DNA of 64,000 bases from positions 101,062 to 165,061 of the forward strand of contig CAWCWP010000003.1 in the NCBI GenBank assembly GCA_963799315.1, in the 5' to 3' direction. Below, in pieces: positions 16,628 through 28,458 of the stretch. Numbering within the stretch: the first letter of the stretch is position 1; every line of letters begins with the position of its first letter. This DNA is from Parerythrobacter_A sp963799315 (GTDB lineage: Bacteria; Pseudomonadota; Alphaproteobacteria; Sphingomonadales; Sphingomonadaceae). A program made the position numbers and the translations under genes. The notes below the pieces were generated by a model that was not told the origin of the DNA, made no database searches, and saw only the letters and a list, made by a program, of their open reading frames with translations.

Positions 16628-17418
16628 TCAGCCGAAAATGGCGACCGATTGCAGGCCCGACAGCACCGGCGCGCCGTCGGCATTCCACAGCGTCAGCCGC
16701 TCGCTCGAATAGCCGTCATCCGCCCATTCGCTCGCGGTTTCCGCCAGCCACCAGCCCTCGCGCGTGACAGGCGCGGGGTCGATCACGTTGAACGCCCAGT
16801 TCATCGAGCTGAGCGGACCGGGCCGCTGCATCACCCGCATGGCGCTGGGCGGCAGGGTATCGCCGAGCAGGATCACTTCGGACAGCGGGTCCAGCCCGGA
16901 TGGTTCGCGCAGCCTGATCCACCAGCGCACCCGCGCTTCCTTCGCATCGCCCGCCTCGCCTTTGGGCAGGGCGTGCCTGATCTCGAAGTTCCCTTGTATG
17001 AAAGCAGGGGCGCGGGTGTTCTCGACCGGCTGGCAATCTTCGGGCGCAACCAGTTCATCGCCGACGACCTGTCGCGCGCTTGACCGCATTCGCCTCGCGC
17101 CCCGCGCCGAACAGCCATGTCCCGAACAGCGCGGTGGCACCGTCGCAGACGATCTCGCTGCGCAGCTGCGTCACATTGCGTCCCTGCCGCACCACGCCGG
17201 TCGCGATATCGACCGTATCGCCGACCGGCGCGACGAAGCCGATCTGCGCCGCGCGCAAGCGGCGGCAAGTCGGGATAGGCATGGCGCAATGCCGTGAACG
17301 CGACCAGCGCGGACGCCCCGCCATACAGCGTGCGCCCCTGCATCCAGTGTTCTGCACCGGGCAGGGTGAACGGGCCACGCGTGGCGTCGATGGGGGCGAT
17401 GAGGTCGGCTGCTGTCAT
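16628..17418 (-). CDS. Acyl-CoA thioesterase family protein (double hotdog), two frameshifts
   Basis: About 263 aa once repaired. The three pieces read in order: start to PDLPPL (ATG 17418), then AAQIGFVAPVGDTVDIATGV through GTWLFGAGREANAV, then VVGDELVAPEDCQPVENTR to the end (SGLQSVAIFG). The breaks are at about 17259 (an extra T on the coding strand) and about 17080. The arrangement matches 4HBT_3/TesB-like thioesterases of about 260 aa, which hydrolyse acyl-CoA. The middle and C-terminal parts are well preserved, favouring sequencing error. Confidence 0.7.
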
Positions 17419-17516
17419 GCGCCACCGCTATCGCGAAAGGCGCGGCGAAACCAGACTTGCCCTGTCCCCCGATCCCGCCTAGTGGCACCAGCTTCGCGTG
17501 GACGTCGCGCGAACGC

Positions 17517-17590
17517 GGCCCGATGGCGGAGTGGTTACGCAGCGGATTGCAAATCCGTGTACGCCGGTTCGATTCCGGCTCGGGCCTCCA
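17517..17590 (+). tRNA. tRNA-Cys (GCA)
   Basis: 74 nt with encoded CCA. Acceptor GGCCCGA pairs with TCGGGCC, the anticodon loop is TTGCAAA (anticodon GCA), and the T arm carries GGTTCGATTCC. Confidence 0.96.
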
Positions 17591-17633
17591 CAATAGCTTT
17601 TCCGGGGCTTTCTTTCCCGAAAAGCACCGGTGC

Positions 17634-17709
17634 GCCGCTTTAGCTCAGTTGGTAGAGCACATCATTCGTAATGATGGGGTCAGAGGTTCGAATCCTCTAA
17701 GCGGCACCA
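17634..17709 (+). tRNA. tRNA-Thr (CGT)
   Basis: 76 nt with encoded CCA. Acceptor GCCGCTT pairs with AAGCGGC, the anticodon loop is TTCGTAA (anticodon CGT), and the T loop is GGTTCGAATCC. It follows tRNA-Cys by 43 nt and may be co-transcribed. Confidence 0.96.
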
Positions 17710-17733
17710 TCTCTTTTACAGTCTGGCCGACGC

Positions 17734-19588
17734 ATGCTCTCCATCGACAATATCACGGTCCGGCTCGGCGGCCGGGTCATTCTGGACCGTGCCAGTGCGA
17801 CGGTGCCGGTCGGCGCGCGCATCGGCCTGATCGGGCGCAACGGGGCGGGCAAATCCACCCTGATGAAAACCGATCATCGGCGAGATCGAGCCGGACGATG
17901 GCGAGATTACCAAGCCGTCGCGGTCGCGCATCGGCTATATCGCGCAGGAAGCGCCCAGCGGCACGATGACGCCCGAAGCGGTCGTGCTGGCCTCCGCCAC
18001 CGAACGCGCCGCGCTGATGGAGGAGCTGGAAACCTGCACCGACATGGATCGCATGGGCGATGTCTACGAACGCCTGCTGGCCATCGATGCCTACAGCGCC
18101 CCGTCGCGTGCCGCGAAAATCCTGAGCGGTCTGGGCTTCGACGAGGAGATGCAGCAGCGCCCGGTCGAGAGTTTTTCGGGTGGCTGGAAAATGCGCATCG
18201 CGCTTGGTGCACTGCTGTTTTCCGAACCCGACATCCTGCTGCTGGACGAGCCTTCCAACCACCTCGACCTGGAAGCGACGCTGTGGCTCGAAAACTTCCT
18301 GAAATCCTATCCCGCCACAGTGCTGGTCATCAGCCACGAGCGCGACCTTTTGAACAAGGTCGTCGATCACATCCTGCATCTGGAAGGCGGGCAGCTGAAA
18401 CTGTATCCGGGCGGCTACGATGCGTTCGAGCAACAGCGGGCCGAACATGCCGCGCAGCTGGCGTCGGCCAAGGCATCGCAGGATGCGCAGCGCGCCCGGC
18501 TGGAAGACTATGTCGCCCGCAACAGCGCGCGTGCCTCCACCGCCAAACAGGCGCAGTCGCGGGCCAAGATGCTGGCGCGGATGCAACCCATCGCCGCGCT
18601 GGTCGAAGACCCGACGTTGAGCTTCGCGTTTCCCGATCCGGCGGAATTGCGCTCGCCGATGATTACGCTCGACGGCGCGGCGGTCGGGTACGGGGACGCC
18701 GCGCCGATCCTGCGCCGGTTGAGTTTCCGGGTGGATGCCGATGATCGTATCGCGCTGCTGGGCCGAAACGGCAACGGCAAGACCACGCTGGCCCGCCTGC
18801 TGGCTGCGCAACTGGCCCCGGCGGAAGGCGAGATGAATGCGCCGGGTCGCCTGAAAGTCGGCTATTTCACGCAGTATCAGGTGGAGGAACTGGCAGGCGA
18901 GGATACGCCGCTGGACCTGATGGGCCGCGCGATGGAGGGGCAGGCCACCAAGGTCATTCGCGCACAGCTGGGCCGCTTCGGTTTTGCCGGGGAGCGGGCG
19001 CAGCAACGTGTCGAAAAACTGTCGGGCGGGGAACGCGCGCGGCTGGCGCTGGCGCTCATCACCCGCGATGCGCCGCATCTGCTGATCCTGGACGAGCCGA
19101 CCAACCACCTCGATGTCGATGCGCGCGAGGCGCTGATCCAGGCGCTGAACGACTATTCCGGCGCGGTGATCCTGATCAGCCATGACCGCCATATGGTCGA
19201 ACTGACGGCGGACCGGCTGGTGCTTGTCGATGACGGCACGGCGCGCGAATATGCCGGAAGCATGGACGATTACATCGATTTCGTGCTGGGTCGCCAGCCG
19301 AAGAAGGGCGACCGGGCGAATGGCAGTGCCAAGCCGCGCAAGTCGGGCAAGCCAGCCTCCAAAGCGAAGACGCGTGCCGCGAAATCGAGGGTGACGGAAG
19401 CGGAAAGCGGGATGGCGCGTTTGACCGATGCGCTGGAGGCGCTGGACCAGCGGATACTCAAGGCCGGCAATGGCGCGGATATGCAGGACATTCTCAAGGA
19501 CCGTGCGGAGACGGCGGATGCGCTGGCGCGTGCCGAGGAAACATGGCTCGAAGCGGGCACGGCGCTGGAGGAACTGGCGCAGGGCTGA
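17734..19588 (+). CDS. ABC-F family ATPase, frameshifted in the first ATP-binding domain
   Basis: About 618 aa with two ABC domains and no membrane part, as in ribosome-acting ABC-F proteins (Uup/EttA-like). First domain: Walker A GRNGAGKST, signature SFSGGWKMRIALG, Walker B ILLLDEPSNHLD. Second: GRNGNGKTT, LSGGERARLAL, LLILDEPTNHLD. A Lys/Ala-rich linker and C-terminal coiled coil follow (about 19,290-19,560), as in Uup. One extra A in the AAAA run at 17866-17869 breaks the frame just after Walker A; dropping it restores a normal continuation (IIGEIEPDDGEI). ATG 17734 lies 24 nt after tRNA-Thr. Confidence 0.88.
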
Positions 19589-19675
19589 GCCGCCGCGCAT
19601 ATCGGGCTGGCTTGCAACATGGCGCGCGGGCCGCGATAGGTTGCGGCTCCACAGTTCGCATAGCACGAGGCCTGT

Positions 19676-20698
19676 TTGCGCCACCGCGTTACCTCTTTCG
19701 ACGTTGCCGCCGCTGCGGGTGTCAGCCAGTCCACGGTGTCGCGGGCGCTGGGTGGATCGACGGCAATTACCGAGCCGACGCGGGCGCGGGTCGTGGCGGC
19801 GGCGGACCGGCTCGGCTATGTCGTCGATGCGCGCGCGGCCACGCTGCGCCGGGGGACGACGGGCACGGTGGCGGTGGTGGTAATCTGCCGTCCGGGCGAA
19901 GCGGCGAGCGATATAAACCCGTTCTATTTCAGCCTGTTGGGCGCAGTCAGCGCCGCTGCGGCCGAGGCGGGACTGGAAACGCTGGTGTCGTTCCAGGCCG
20001 ACGAGGCTTCGCTGTTCGGCCGCTATGTCGAGCGCGGGCAGGCCGATGGCGTGATCGTGATCGGCACCACCACGAACGACGCCGCCTGGGATTACTTTCG
20101 CGGGCTGGGAGACAGTCAGGCGGATGGCAAATATGCCTTCTGGGGTTCGCCCTTCGACGAGCTGGAATGGGTGCGTTCCGACAATGTCGCGGGCGGACGG
20201 CTGGCGACGCGCACGCTGATCGAGGCGGGCTATCGCGATATCGTGCATATCGGCACCGATGCCTCGGCGCAGCGCCAGTTCGGGGAACGGCTGGTCGGCT
20301 ATGGCGAGGCGATGGCCGCTGCCGGACTGGATGCGCGGGTTGCGACCATCGACGAGACGGGCGACCGGCAGATGCAGGGGCGGCGTGCGGTGGCGGACTT
20401 GCTGGAACGCGGTCCTTCGTTCGATGCGCTGTTCGTTGCTTGCGACAGCATTGCGCTGGGCGCGCTGGCGGAATTGCAGCTGCGCGGGGTGCGGGTGCCG
20501 GAGGAGTGCGGGGTAATCGGGTTCGACGGCGTGCTGGCCGGGGCGCACAGCAATCCGCCGCTGTCGACGATCCAGCCCGATTTCGCGATTGCCGGAGCAT
20601 TGCTGGTGGAGCGTGTGCGAGCGGATGCCGGAGGGAGTGATCCGGAGCGGCGGGTGCCGGTAAACTTGGTGATGCGGGGCAGCGTGAAACAGGCGTAG
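19676..20698 (+). CDS. LacI-family transcriptional regulator
   Basis: 340 aa. N-terminal LacI helix-turn-helix (FDVAAAAGVSQSTVSRALGG) and hinge (TLRRGTTGTVAVVV), then a periplasmic-binding-like sensor domain (DGVIVIGTTTN; FVACDSIALGALAEL; IGFDGVLAG). TTG 19676 is the only plausible start, 8 nt after GAGG. Such regulators respond to sugars or nucleosides. No sugar-use genes are adjacent, so the target is unknown. Confidence 0.85.
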   Translation: MRHRVTSFDVAAAAGVSQSTVSRALGGSTAITEPTRARVVAAADRLGYVVDARAATLRRGTTGTVAVVVICRPGEAASDINPFYFSLLGAVSAAAAEAGLETLVSFQADEASLFGRYVERGQADGVIVIGTTTNDAAWDYFRGLGDSQADGKYAFWGSPFDELEWVRSDNVAGGRLATRTLIEAGYRDIVHIGTDASAQRQFGERLVGYGEAMAAAGLDARVATIDETGDRQMQGRRAVADLLERGPSFDALFVACDSIALGALAELQLRGVRVPEECGVIGFDGVLAGAHSNPPLSTIQPDFAIAGALLVERVRADAGGSDPERRVPVNLVMRGSVKQA

Positions 20699-20725
20699 GG
20701 TGCCGATAAGCCACAGGGCGCTTGC

Positions 20726-20749
20726 ACATATAACGATATCTTTATATGT
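20726..20749. promoter_or_regulatory. 24-bp palindrome over the start of the ArsR-methyltransferase gene (operator)
   Basis: ACATATAAcGATATCtTTATATGT: arms match at 22 of 24 positions around a GATATC centre. It is the only strongly AT-rich dyad nearby and overlaps the first ATG (20746). Dyads of this form suit an ArsR dimer, so autoregulation of the methionine operon is likely. If it is an operator overlapping the first codon, translation may begin at a downstream ATG (20758). Confidence 0.65.
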
Positions 20750-21729
20750 CCGTCCGCATGCGGATAGAAGCCATCATGCGCGCCCTTGCCGATCCGACGC
20801 GTCGGCGCGCGATGCGGTTGCTGTCGTCGATGGAACTGTCGGTGGGCGAACTGGCGCAGGTGCTGGCGCAGAGCCAGCCGCGCGTGTCGCGCCATGTCGG
20901 CATCTTGTGCGAGGCCGGGCTGGCCGAGCGGCACCGCGAGGGCAGCTGGGTATTCCTGCGCACGGCCACGCAGCCTGCCGGTGATGGCGTCGAGCATATC
21001 GGCACGGCGATCGCCGACCTGCTTGCCATCGCCGAGCGCGACGATCCGCTGTTCGCCGAAACATGCAGCGAAGACCGCCGCAATCTGGCGACGATCCGCG
21101 CCGCGCGCGAAACCAGCGCGGAAGCATTCTTCGCGCGCCATGCCGAAGACTGGGACGAGCTGCGCCGCCGCCACAGCCCCGACGGGCAGGTCGAGTCGCG
21201 CCTGCTGGCGGCCTTGGCCGATGCGCCGCTGGGCACCGTGCTCGATGTCGGCACCGGCACCGGTCGTATCGCCGAACTGCTGGCCGGGCCTGCCGCGCAT
21301 GTCGTGGCGCTGGACAAGAGCCTCGACATGCTGCGCGTTGCCCGCGCCAAATTGCAGAACCTGCCCGCCGGTCAGGTCGAGCTGGTGCAGGGCGATTTCA
21401 CCGCGCTGCCCTTCGCCGCCAACCGGTTCGATACGGTGGTGCTGCACCAGGTGCTGCACTTCGCCGCCGATCCCGCCGCCGCGCTGAAAGAGGCAGCCCG
21501 CGTCACGCGCCCCGGCGGGCGGATCGCGGTGGTCGATTTCGCCAGCCACGGCCAGGAAGAACTGCGCGAACGCTTCGCCCATGCGCGGCTCGGTTTCTCC
21601 GACCGGACGATGGAGATGCTGATGCGCGATGCGGGCTACCGCCAGCACCCGCCGCTGACGCTGGACGGGGGCGAGCTGGTGGTGAAGATCTGGCTGGCGC
21701 GAGCGCATGCAGATGACAGGCGACGATGA
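20746..21729 (+). CDS. ArsR-type repressor fused to a SAM-dependent methyltransferase domain (SahR-like)
   Basis: 327 aa. Residues about 5-80 are an ArsR winged helix (ALADPTRRRAMRLL, QSQPRVSRHVGILCEAGLAE). Residues about 150-310 are a class I methyltransferase domain with the SAM motif VLDVGTGTGRIAELLAG and acidic LDKSLDML. Directly upstream of metF and both halves of metH, so it probably senses SAM or SAH and controls the operon, like SahR-type regulators of the methionine cycle. The methyltransferase domain may serve as a ligand sensor, but catalysis is not excluded. Starts at 20746 or 20758. Confidence 0.8.
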   Translation: MSVRMRIEAIMRALADPTRRRAMRLLSSMELSVGELAQVLAQSQPRVSRHVGILCEAGLAERHREGSWVFLRTATQPAGDGVEHIGTAIADLLAIAERDDPLFAETCSEDRRNLATIRAARETSAEAFFARHAEDWDELRRRHSPDGQVESRLLAALADAPLGTVLDVGTGTGRIAELLAGPAAHVVALDKSLDMLRVARAKLQNLPAGQVELVQGDFTALPFAANRFDTVVLHQVLHFAADPAAALKEAARVTRPGGRIAVVDFASHGQEELRERFAHARLGFSDRTMEMLMRDAGYRQHPPLTLDGGELVVKIWLARAHADDRRR

Positions 21730-21777
21730 TTATGGGGCGGCCACCGATGCCCGTTCCGATATAAGGAAGACAGGACG

Positions 21778-22739
21778 ATGAGCGCGACACAGCAACAGCC
21801 GACGCTGGACCAGATGCAGGAAGCGCGCATGGCGCTCGACACGCCGCTGTTCTCCGGCCTGCCCGGCGATATCGGCGCCAGTTTCGAATTCTTCCCGCCC
21901 AAGAGCGAGAAGATGGAAGCCAAGCTGTGGGATGCGGTGGAGGAACTGGCACCGCTCGACCCCGAGCTTCGTGTCCGTCACCTATGGCGCGGGCGGCTCC
22001 ACCCGCGAGCGCACGCACGCGACCGTGGCGCGCATCATTGCCGAAGCCGGTATTCCCGCCGCCGCGCACCTCACCTGCGTCGATGCGACCAAGGCCGAAA
22101 CGCGCGCCATTGCCGAACGATATTGGGAGGCGGGCGTGCGCCATATCGTCGCCCTGCGCGGCGATGCGGGCGAACCCGGCGCGCCCTTCACGCCGCATCC
22201 CGAAGGCTATGCCAGCGCCGCCGATCTGGTGACGCGACCTGAAAGAACATCGCCGACTTCGAAATCTCCGTCGCCGCCTATCCCGAGACGCATCCCGACG
22301 CCGATTGCCCGCAAACCGATCTCGACAATCTGAAACGCAAGATCGACGCGGGCGCGACGCGCGCGATCTGCCAGTTCTTCTTCTCCGCCGACACCTTCTT
22401 CCGCTTTCGCGATGCAGTTGCCAAGACGGGCATCAATGCACCGATCCTGCCCGGTATCCTGCCGGTCACCAATGTGGCGCAGGCGCGCAAGTTCGCGGGG
22501 CTGTGCGGGGCGCAGATCCCCGACTGGATGGACGGCCTGTTCGAAGGGCTGGACGAACGCCCCGCCGCGCGCAACCTCGTCGCCGCGACCGTCGCGGCGG
22601 AGCTGTGCCGCCGCCTCTATGCAGGCGGTGTGCGCGATTTCCACTTCTACACCCTCAACCGCGCCGATCTGGCTTATGCCATCTGCCACATGCTCGGCAT
22701 GCGCCCAAGAGCGCCGCGACACTGGAGAAAGCAGCATGA
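21778..22739 (+). CDS. metF: MetF, 5,10-methylenetetrahydrofolate reductase, multiple frameshifts
   Basis: Reduces methylene-THF to methyl-THF for methionine synthase; about 319 aa after repair. Family blocks, in different frames: GASFEFFPPKSEKME, VSVTYGAGGSTRERTHATV, HIVALRGD, DFEISVAAYPETHPDA, RAICQFFFSADTFFRF, PGILPVTNVAQARKF and DFHFYTLNRADLAYAICH. The breaks fit homopolymer miscalls: an extra C at 21960-21963, extra C and A near 22241-22248, and one base missing near 22705. The stop (TGA 22737-22739) overlaps the next ATG (22736), the usual coupling of metF to metH. Confidence 0.9.
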
Positions 22740-23791
22740 CCGAAGCGGATGCACGCGCACGGCTGAACGCCGCCGCCAAGGAACGGGTGCTGGTATTCGA
22801 CGGCGCGTTCGGCACGCAGATCCAGGATCGCGGCCTGACCGAAGCGGATTACGCGGGCGATCTGGGGCTGGATGCGGACCAGAAGGGCAATAACGATATC
22901 CTCGCGCTGACCCGCCCGGATGTCATCGCCGACATTACCCGTGCCTATCTGGATGCCGGGTCGGATGTCGTTTCGACCAACACCTTCTCCGCCAACACCA
23001 TCAGCCAGGCCGATTACGCCGCCGAAAGCGTGGTGCGCGATATCAACGTCGCCAGCGGCAAGCTGGCGCGCGATCTGGCCGATGAATATGCCGCAAAGGA
23101 CGGCCGCCCGCGCTTCGTGGCGGGTGCCATCGGACCGACCAACAAGACCCTGTCGCTCAGCCCCGATGTCGAAGACCCCGGCTTTCGCGAGATTACCTTC
23201 GATTATCTCGTGTCGGTCTACAAGGACCAGGCCGCCGCGCTGGTCGAGGGCGGGGTGGACTTCATCCTGATCGAGACGATCTTCGATACGCTGAATGCCA
23301 AGGCGGGTATTTTCGCGGTCAAGCAGCTGGAAGCCGAGCTGGGCCGCGACGTGCCGGTGATGCTGTCGATGACGCTGACCGATCTGTCGGGCCGCAATCT
23401 GTCGGGCCATACGGTGGAGGCGTTCTGGTATGCGGTGCGCCATGCCAATCCGGTGACTATCGGGCTGAATTGCAGCTTCGGCGCGGAGCAGTTGCGCCCG
23501 CATGTCCAGTTGCTGAGCCAGATCGCCGATACGCTGGTGCTGGCCTATCCCAATGCCGGCCTGCCCAACGAGCTGGGGGAATATGACGAAGCGCCCGAAA
23601 CCACGGCGGCGCTGGTGCGGCAATGGGCGGAGAACGGGCGCGTCAACATCCTCGGCGGCTGCTGCGGCTCCACCCCCGCACATATCGCGGCGATGGCGCA
23701 GGCGGTGGCGGGCCTCGATCCGCGCGCCGTGCCCGAACGCGACACCAAGATGCGGCTGGCGGGGCTGGAGCCGTTTACGCTGGCTGCCTGA
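22736..23791 (+). CDS. metH: Methionine synthase, homocysteine-binding half (split MetH)
   Basis: 351 aa. Zinc-dependent homocysteine S-methyltransferase domain: start FDGAFGTQIQ, substrate region DVVSTNTFSANT, first zinc Cys in GLNCSFG and the pair in LGGCCGSTP. It corresponds to residues 1-350 of E. coli MetH and ends in a clean stop. The folate, cobalamin and activation domains are a separate gene 108 nt downstream. This split is usual in sphingomonads, so the stop is not taken as a frameshift. Confidence 0.92.
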   Translation: MTEADARARLNAAAKERVLVFDGAFGTQIQDRGLTEADYAGDLGLDADQKGNNDILALTRPDVIADITRAYLDAGSDVVSTNTFSANTISQADYAAESVVRDINVASGKLARDLADEYAAKDGRPRFVAGAIGPTNKTLSLSPDVEDPGFREITFDYLVSVYKDQAAALVEGGVDFILIETIFDTLNAKAGIFAVKQLEAELGRDVPVMLSMTLTDLSGRNLSGHTVEAFWYAVRHANPVTIGLNCSFGAEQLRPHVQLLSQIADTLVLAYPNAGLPNELGEYDEAPETTAALVRQWAENGRVNILGGCCGSTPAHIAAMAQAVAGLDPRAVPERDTKMRLAGLEPFTLAA

Positions 23792-23803
23792 TTTACGTTA
23801 CAC

Positions 23804-23892
23804 CCGTTCACCCTGAGCTTGTCGAAGGGTCGTTCTTCTTCCCGTGCTGTCCCGAAGTGAAAACGGTGCTTCGACAAGCTCAGCACGAACGG
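23804..23892. repeat. Inverted repeat between the two metH halves (GACAAGCTCAGCACGAACGG family)
   Basis: Left arm 23804-23827 and right arm 23869-23892 (ending AGCTCAGCACGAACGG) are complementary at 21 of 24 positions, separated by 41 nt. The same sequence family recurs at 29850-29993. It resembles a REP-like mobile palindrome dispersed in the genome. Confidence 0.8.
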
Positions 23893-23899
23893 TTTTCTA

Positions 23900-26548
<2,649 letters not shown>

Positions 26549-26604
26549 CGGGGGCGCGGCGATGGCACAAACCCTTCCACGTCTTCCGCAGGAGCGATTC
26601 TGCG

Positions 26605-26780
26605 GATCACCGCACGGGAGAGTGTGGCGCTGGCCGTCACCGCCGAAGGAGCAACCGCCCCGGAAACTCTCAGGCACAATGGACCGTGCGATGAAGGACA
26701 CTCTGGAAAGCGCGCCGGTTCACCCCGCCGCCACCGAAGGAGCAACGCTCTCAGGTTTCCCGACAGAGGGGGCGGTCGCG
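26605..26780 (+). promoter_or_regulatory. Tandem glycine riboswitch
   Basis: Two aptamers in a row before gcvT. Aptamer 1 (about 26,609-26,691) opens CGCACGGGAGAG and contains CGCCGAAGGAGCAA and AACTCTCAGGCA, closing GGACCGTGCG. Aptamer 2 (about 26,692-26,780) contains GGACACTCTGGAAAG, CACCGAAGGAGCAA and GCTCTCAGG. These GAAGGAGCAA and CTCTCAGG pairs are the hallmark of glycine riboswitches, which turn on glycine cleavage when glycine is high. The gap from metH to gcvT (26,549-26,814) holds nothing else clear. Confidence 0.93.
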
Positions 26781-26814
26781 TGCCATTATGGCCACGCGCT
26801 GTTCGGGAGTGTGC

Positions 26815-27964
26815 ATGACTGATCCTGTTTGAAACCGGCGAACCCGAAACGCAAGCACTGCCGCTCGACGCATGGCATCGCGCCGCTGGCGCGCGCATGG
26901 TGCCGTTCGCGGGCTATCACATGCCGATCCAGTATACCGGAGAAGGTGGCGGGATCGTCGCCGAGCATGACTGGACGCGGACCAGCGCAAGCCTGTTCGA
27001 TGTCAGCCATATGGGCCAGCTGATCGTGTCGGGCGACGGCGCGGCGCAGGCGCTGGAGGCCGTGCTGCCGGGCGACATCGGCGGCGCTGGCACCGGGCCG
27101 CATCCGCTATTCGCTGCTGCTCGACGATGATGGCGGCATCCTCGACGATCTGATGGTCACCAACATCTCCGGCGATGATGGTCCGGCTATTACGTCGTCG
27201 TCAACGGCGCGTGCAAGTGGGACGACATCGCGCATTGCGGGAACACCTGCCCGACGAGATCACGCTGACCCACCTCGACGACCACGCCCTGCTGGCCTTG
27301 CAGGGACCGCAAGCGGCGGCGGTGCTGGACGAGCTGCTGCCCGGCGCAGCGGACGAGCTTGTTTTCATGCGCGGCACGTGGTCGAGTGGAATGGCGTTAC
27401 CATCGGCATCGGCCGCGCTGGCTATACCGGCGAGGACGGCTTCGAGATGTCGGTCCCGGCGGAACATGCCGAAGCACTCGCCGACCGCACTGATCGCCGA
27501 CGAACGGGTCCGGCCCGCCGGATTGGGCGCGCGCGACAGTCTGCGGCTGGAGGCGGGGTTGCCGCTTTACGGCCACGATCTGGACACCGGCACCGATCCG
27601 GTCAGTGCCGACCTGCTGTTCGCGCTGACCAAGAGCCGCCGCGAGACGGGCGGCTGGAAAGGCCATGCGCCGGTCAGCAAGGTGCTGGGCGATGGAGCGA
27701 AGACCAAGCGCGTCGGCCTGAAACTCGATGGCCGCATGCCCGCGCGCGAGGGGGCGCGATGTGTTCCTTGGCGATGCCAAGGTGGGCCGCGTCACCAGCG
27801 GTGGTTTCTCGCCCACGCTCGGCCATCCGGTCGCGATGGCCTATGTCGATGCCGCCTGCGCCATGCCCGGCACCGCACTGGAAATCGAAGTTCGCAACAA
27901 ACGCCTGACCGCAACCGTGGTGCCGATGCCCTTCGTGCCGCACCGCTATTTTCGAGGGAAGTGA
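26815..27964 (+). CDS. gcvT: GcvT, aminomethyltransferase of the glycine cleavage system, seven frameshifts
   Basis: About 380 aa after repair. Ordered fragments cover the whole family: ALPLDAWHRAAGARMVPFAG, FDVSHMGQ, YYVVVNGACKWDDIAHL, LALQGPQAA, GRAGYTGEDGFEMSVPAEHA, ARDSLRLEAGLPLYG, TSGGFSPTLGHPVAMAYVD. Breaks lie near 26,827, 27,083, 27,182, 27,233, 27,373, 27,488 and 27,753. Fragment sequence is conserved right up to each break, so this looks like clustered indel error; a real pseudogene remains possible. It follows the glycine riboswitch and sits 3 nt from gcvH. Confidence 0.85.
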
Positions 27965-27967
27965 CCA

Positions 27968-28339
27968 ATGGCCCGATTGTTTACCGAAGAACATGAATGG
28001 ATCGACGTGGAAGGCGACAACGCCACGGTCGGCATCACCGATTACGCGCAGGAACAGCTGGGCGATATCGTGTTCGTCGAATTGCCCGAAGTCGGCGCGA
28101 TGCTGGACAAGGGCAAGGACGCCGCCGTGGTCGAATGCGTCAAGGCGGCGAGCGACGTCTACGCCCCGATCAGCGGCGAAGTGATGGAAGCCAACGCCGC
28201 GCTGGAAGAAGACCCCGCGCTGGTGAACACCAGTCCCGAAGACGATGGCTGGTTCTTCAAACTGACCGTCGGCGACAAGGCCGAGCTGGAAGGCCTGATG
28301 GACGCCAAGGCCTACAAGGGCTTCATCGCCGAATTGTAG
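27968..28339 (+). CDS. gcvH: GcvH, lipoyl carrier protein of glycine cleavage
   Basis: 123 aa, full length. The lipoylated Lys is in VVECVKAASDVYAP; the N-terminal block TEEHEWIDVEGDNATVGITD and C-terminal NTSPEDDGWFFKL are typical. It shuttles the aminomethyl group between GcvP and GcvT. Confidence 0.97.
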   Translation: MARLFTEEHEWIDVEGDNATVGITDYAQEQLGDIVFVELPEVGAMLDKGKDAAVVECVKAASDVYAPISGEVMEANAALEEDPALVNTSPEDDGWFFKLTVGDKAELEGLMDAKAYKGFIAEL

Positions 28340-28348
28340 GTGTCGATG

Positions 28349-28437
28349 CCCAGCGAAGGCTGGGGTCTCCTGCGATCTCGCGCTGAGTTAAATGAGACCC
28401 CAGTCCTTCGACAGGCTCAGGAGAGCCCTTCGCTGGG
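28349..28437. repeat. Nested inverted repeats between gcvH and gcvPA
   Basis: Outer arms CCCAGCGAAGG (28349-28359) and CCTTCGCTGGG (28427-28437); inner arms CTGGGGTCTC (28360-28369) and GAGACCCCAG (28394-28403). Both pairs are perfect. The segment CCTTCGACAGGCTCAG inside the right side resembles the other repeat family in this window. Confidence 0.8.
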
Positions 28438-28458
28438 GATCGATTTAGGATACCGAAA

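Noticed and set aside
17500..17720. Integration site or island boundary at the tRNA-Cys/tRNA-Thr pair
   Set aside because: No integrase, no repeated tRNA 3' end and ordinary core genes on both sides.
17860..17875. Programmed frameshift in the ABC-F gene
   Set aside because: The AAAA run lacks a slippery heptamer and a downstream stimulatory structure; the break fits a one-base insertion like the others.
17777..20548. Long open frame on the minus strand opposite the ABC-F and LacI-family genes
   Set aside because: It is a GC-rich shadow with His/Arg/Gln-rich translation and no domain; the plus strand encodes clear families.
21730..21777. SAM or SAH riboswitch before metF
   Set aside because: Only 48 nt separate the genes, with no room for an aptamer; control is more likely through the palindrome at 20726.
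22736..23899. Treating the metH split as another frameshift
   Set aside because: The first half ends at the normal domain border with a clean stop, a 108-nt non-coding gap follows, and split MetH is usual in this group.
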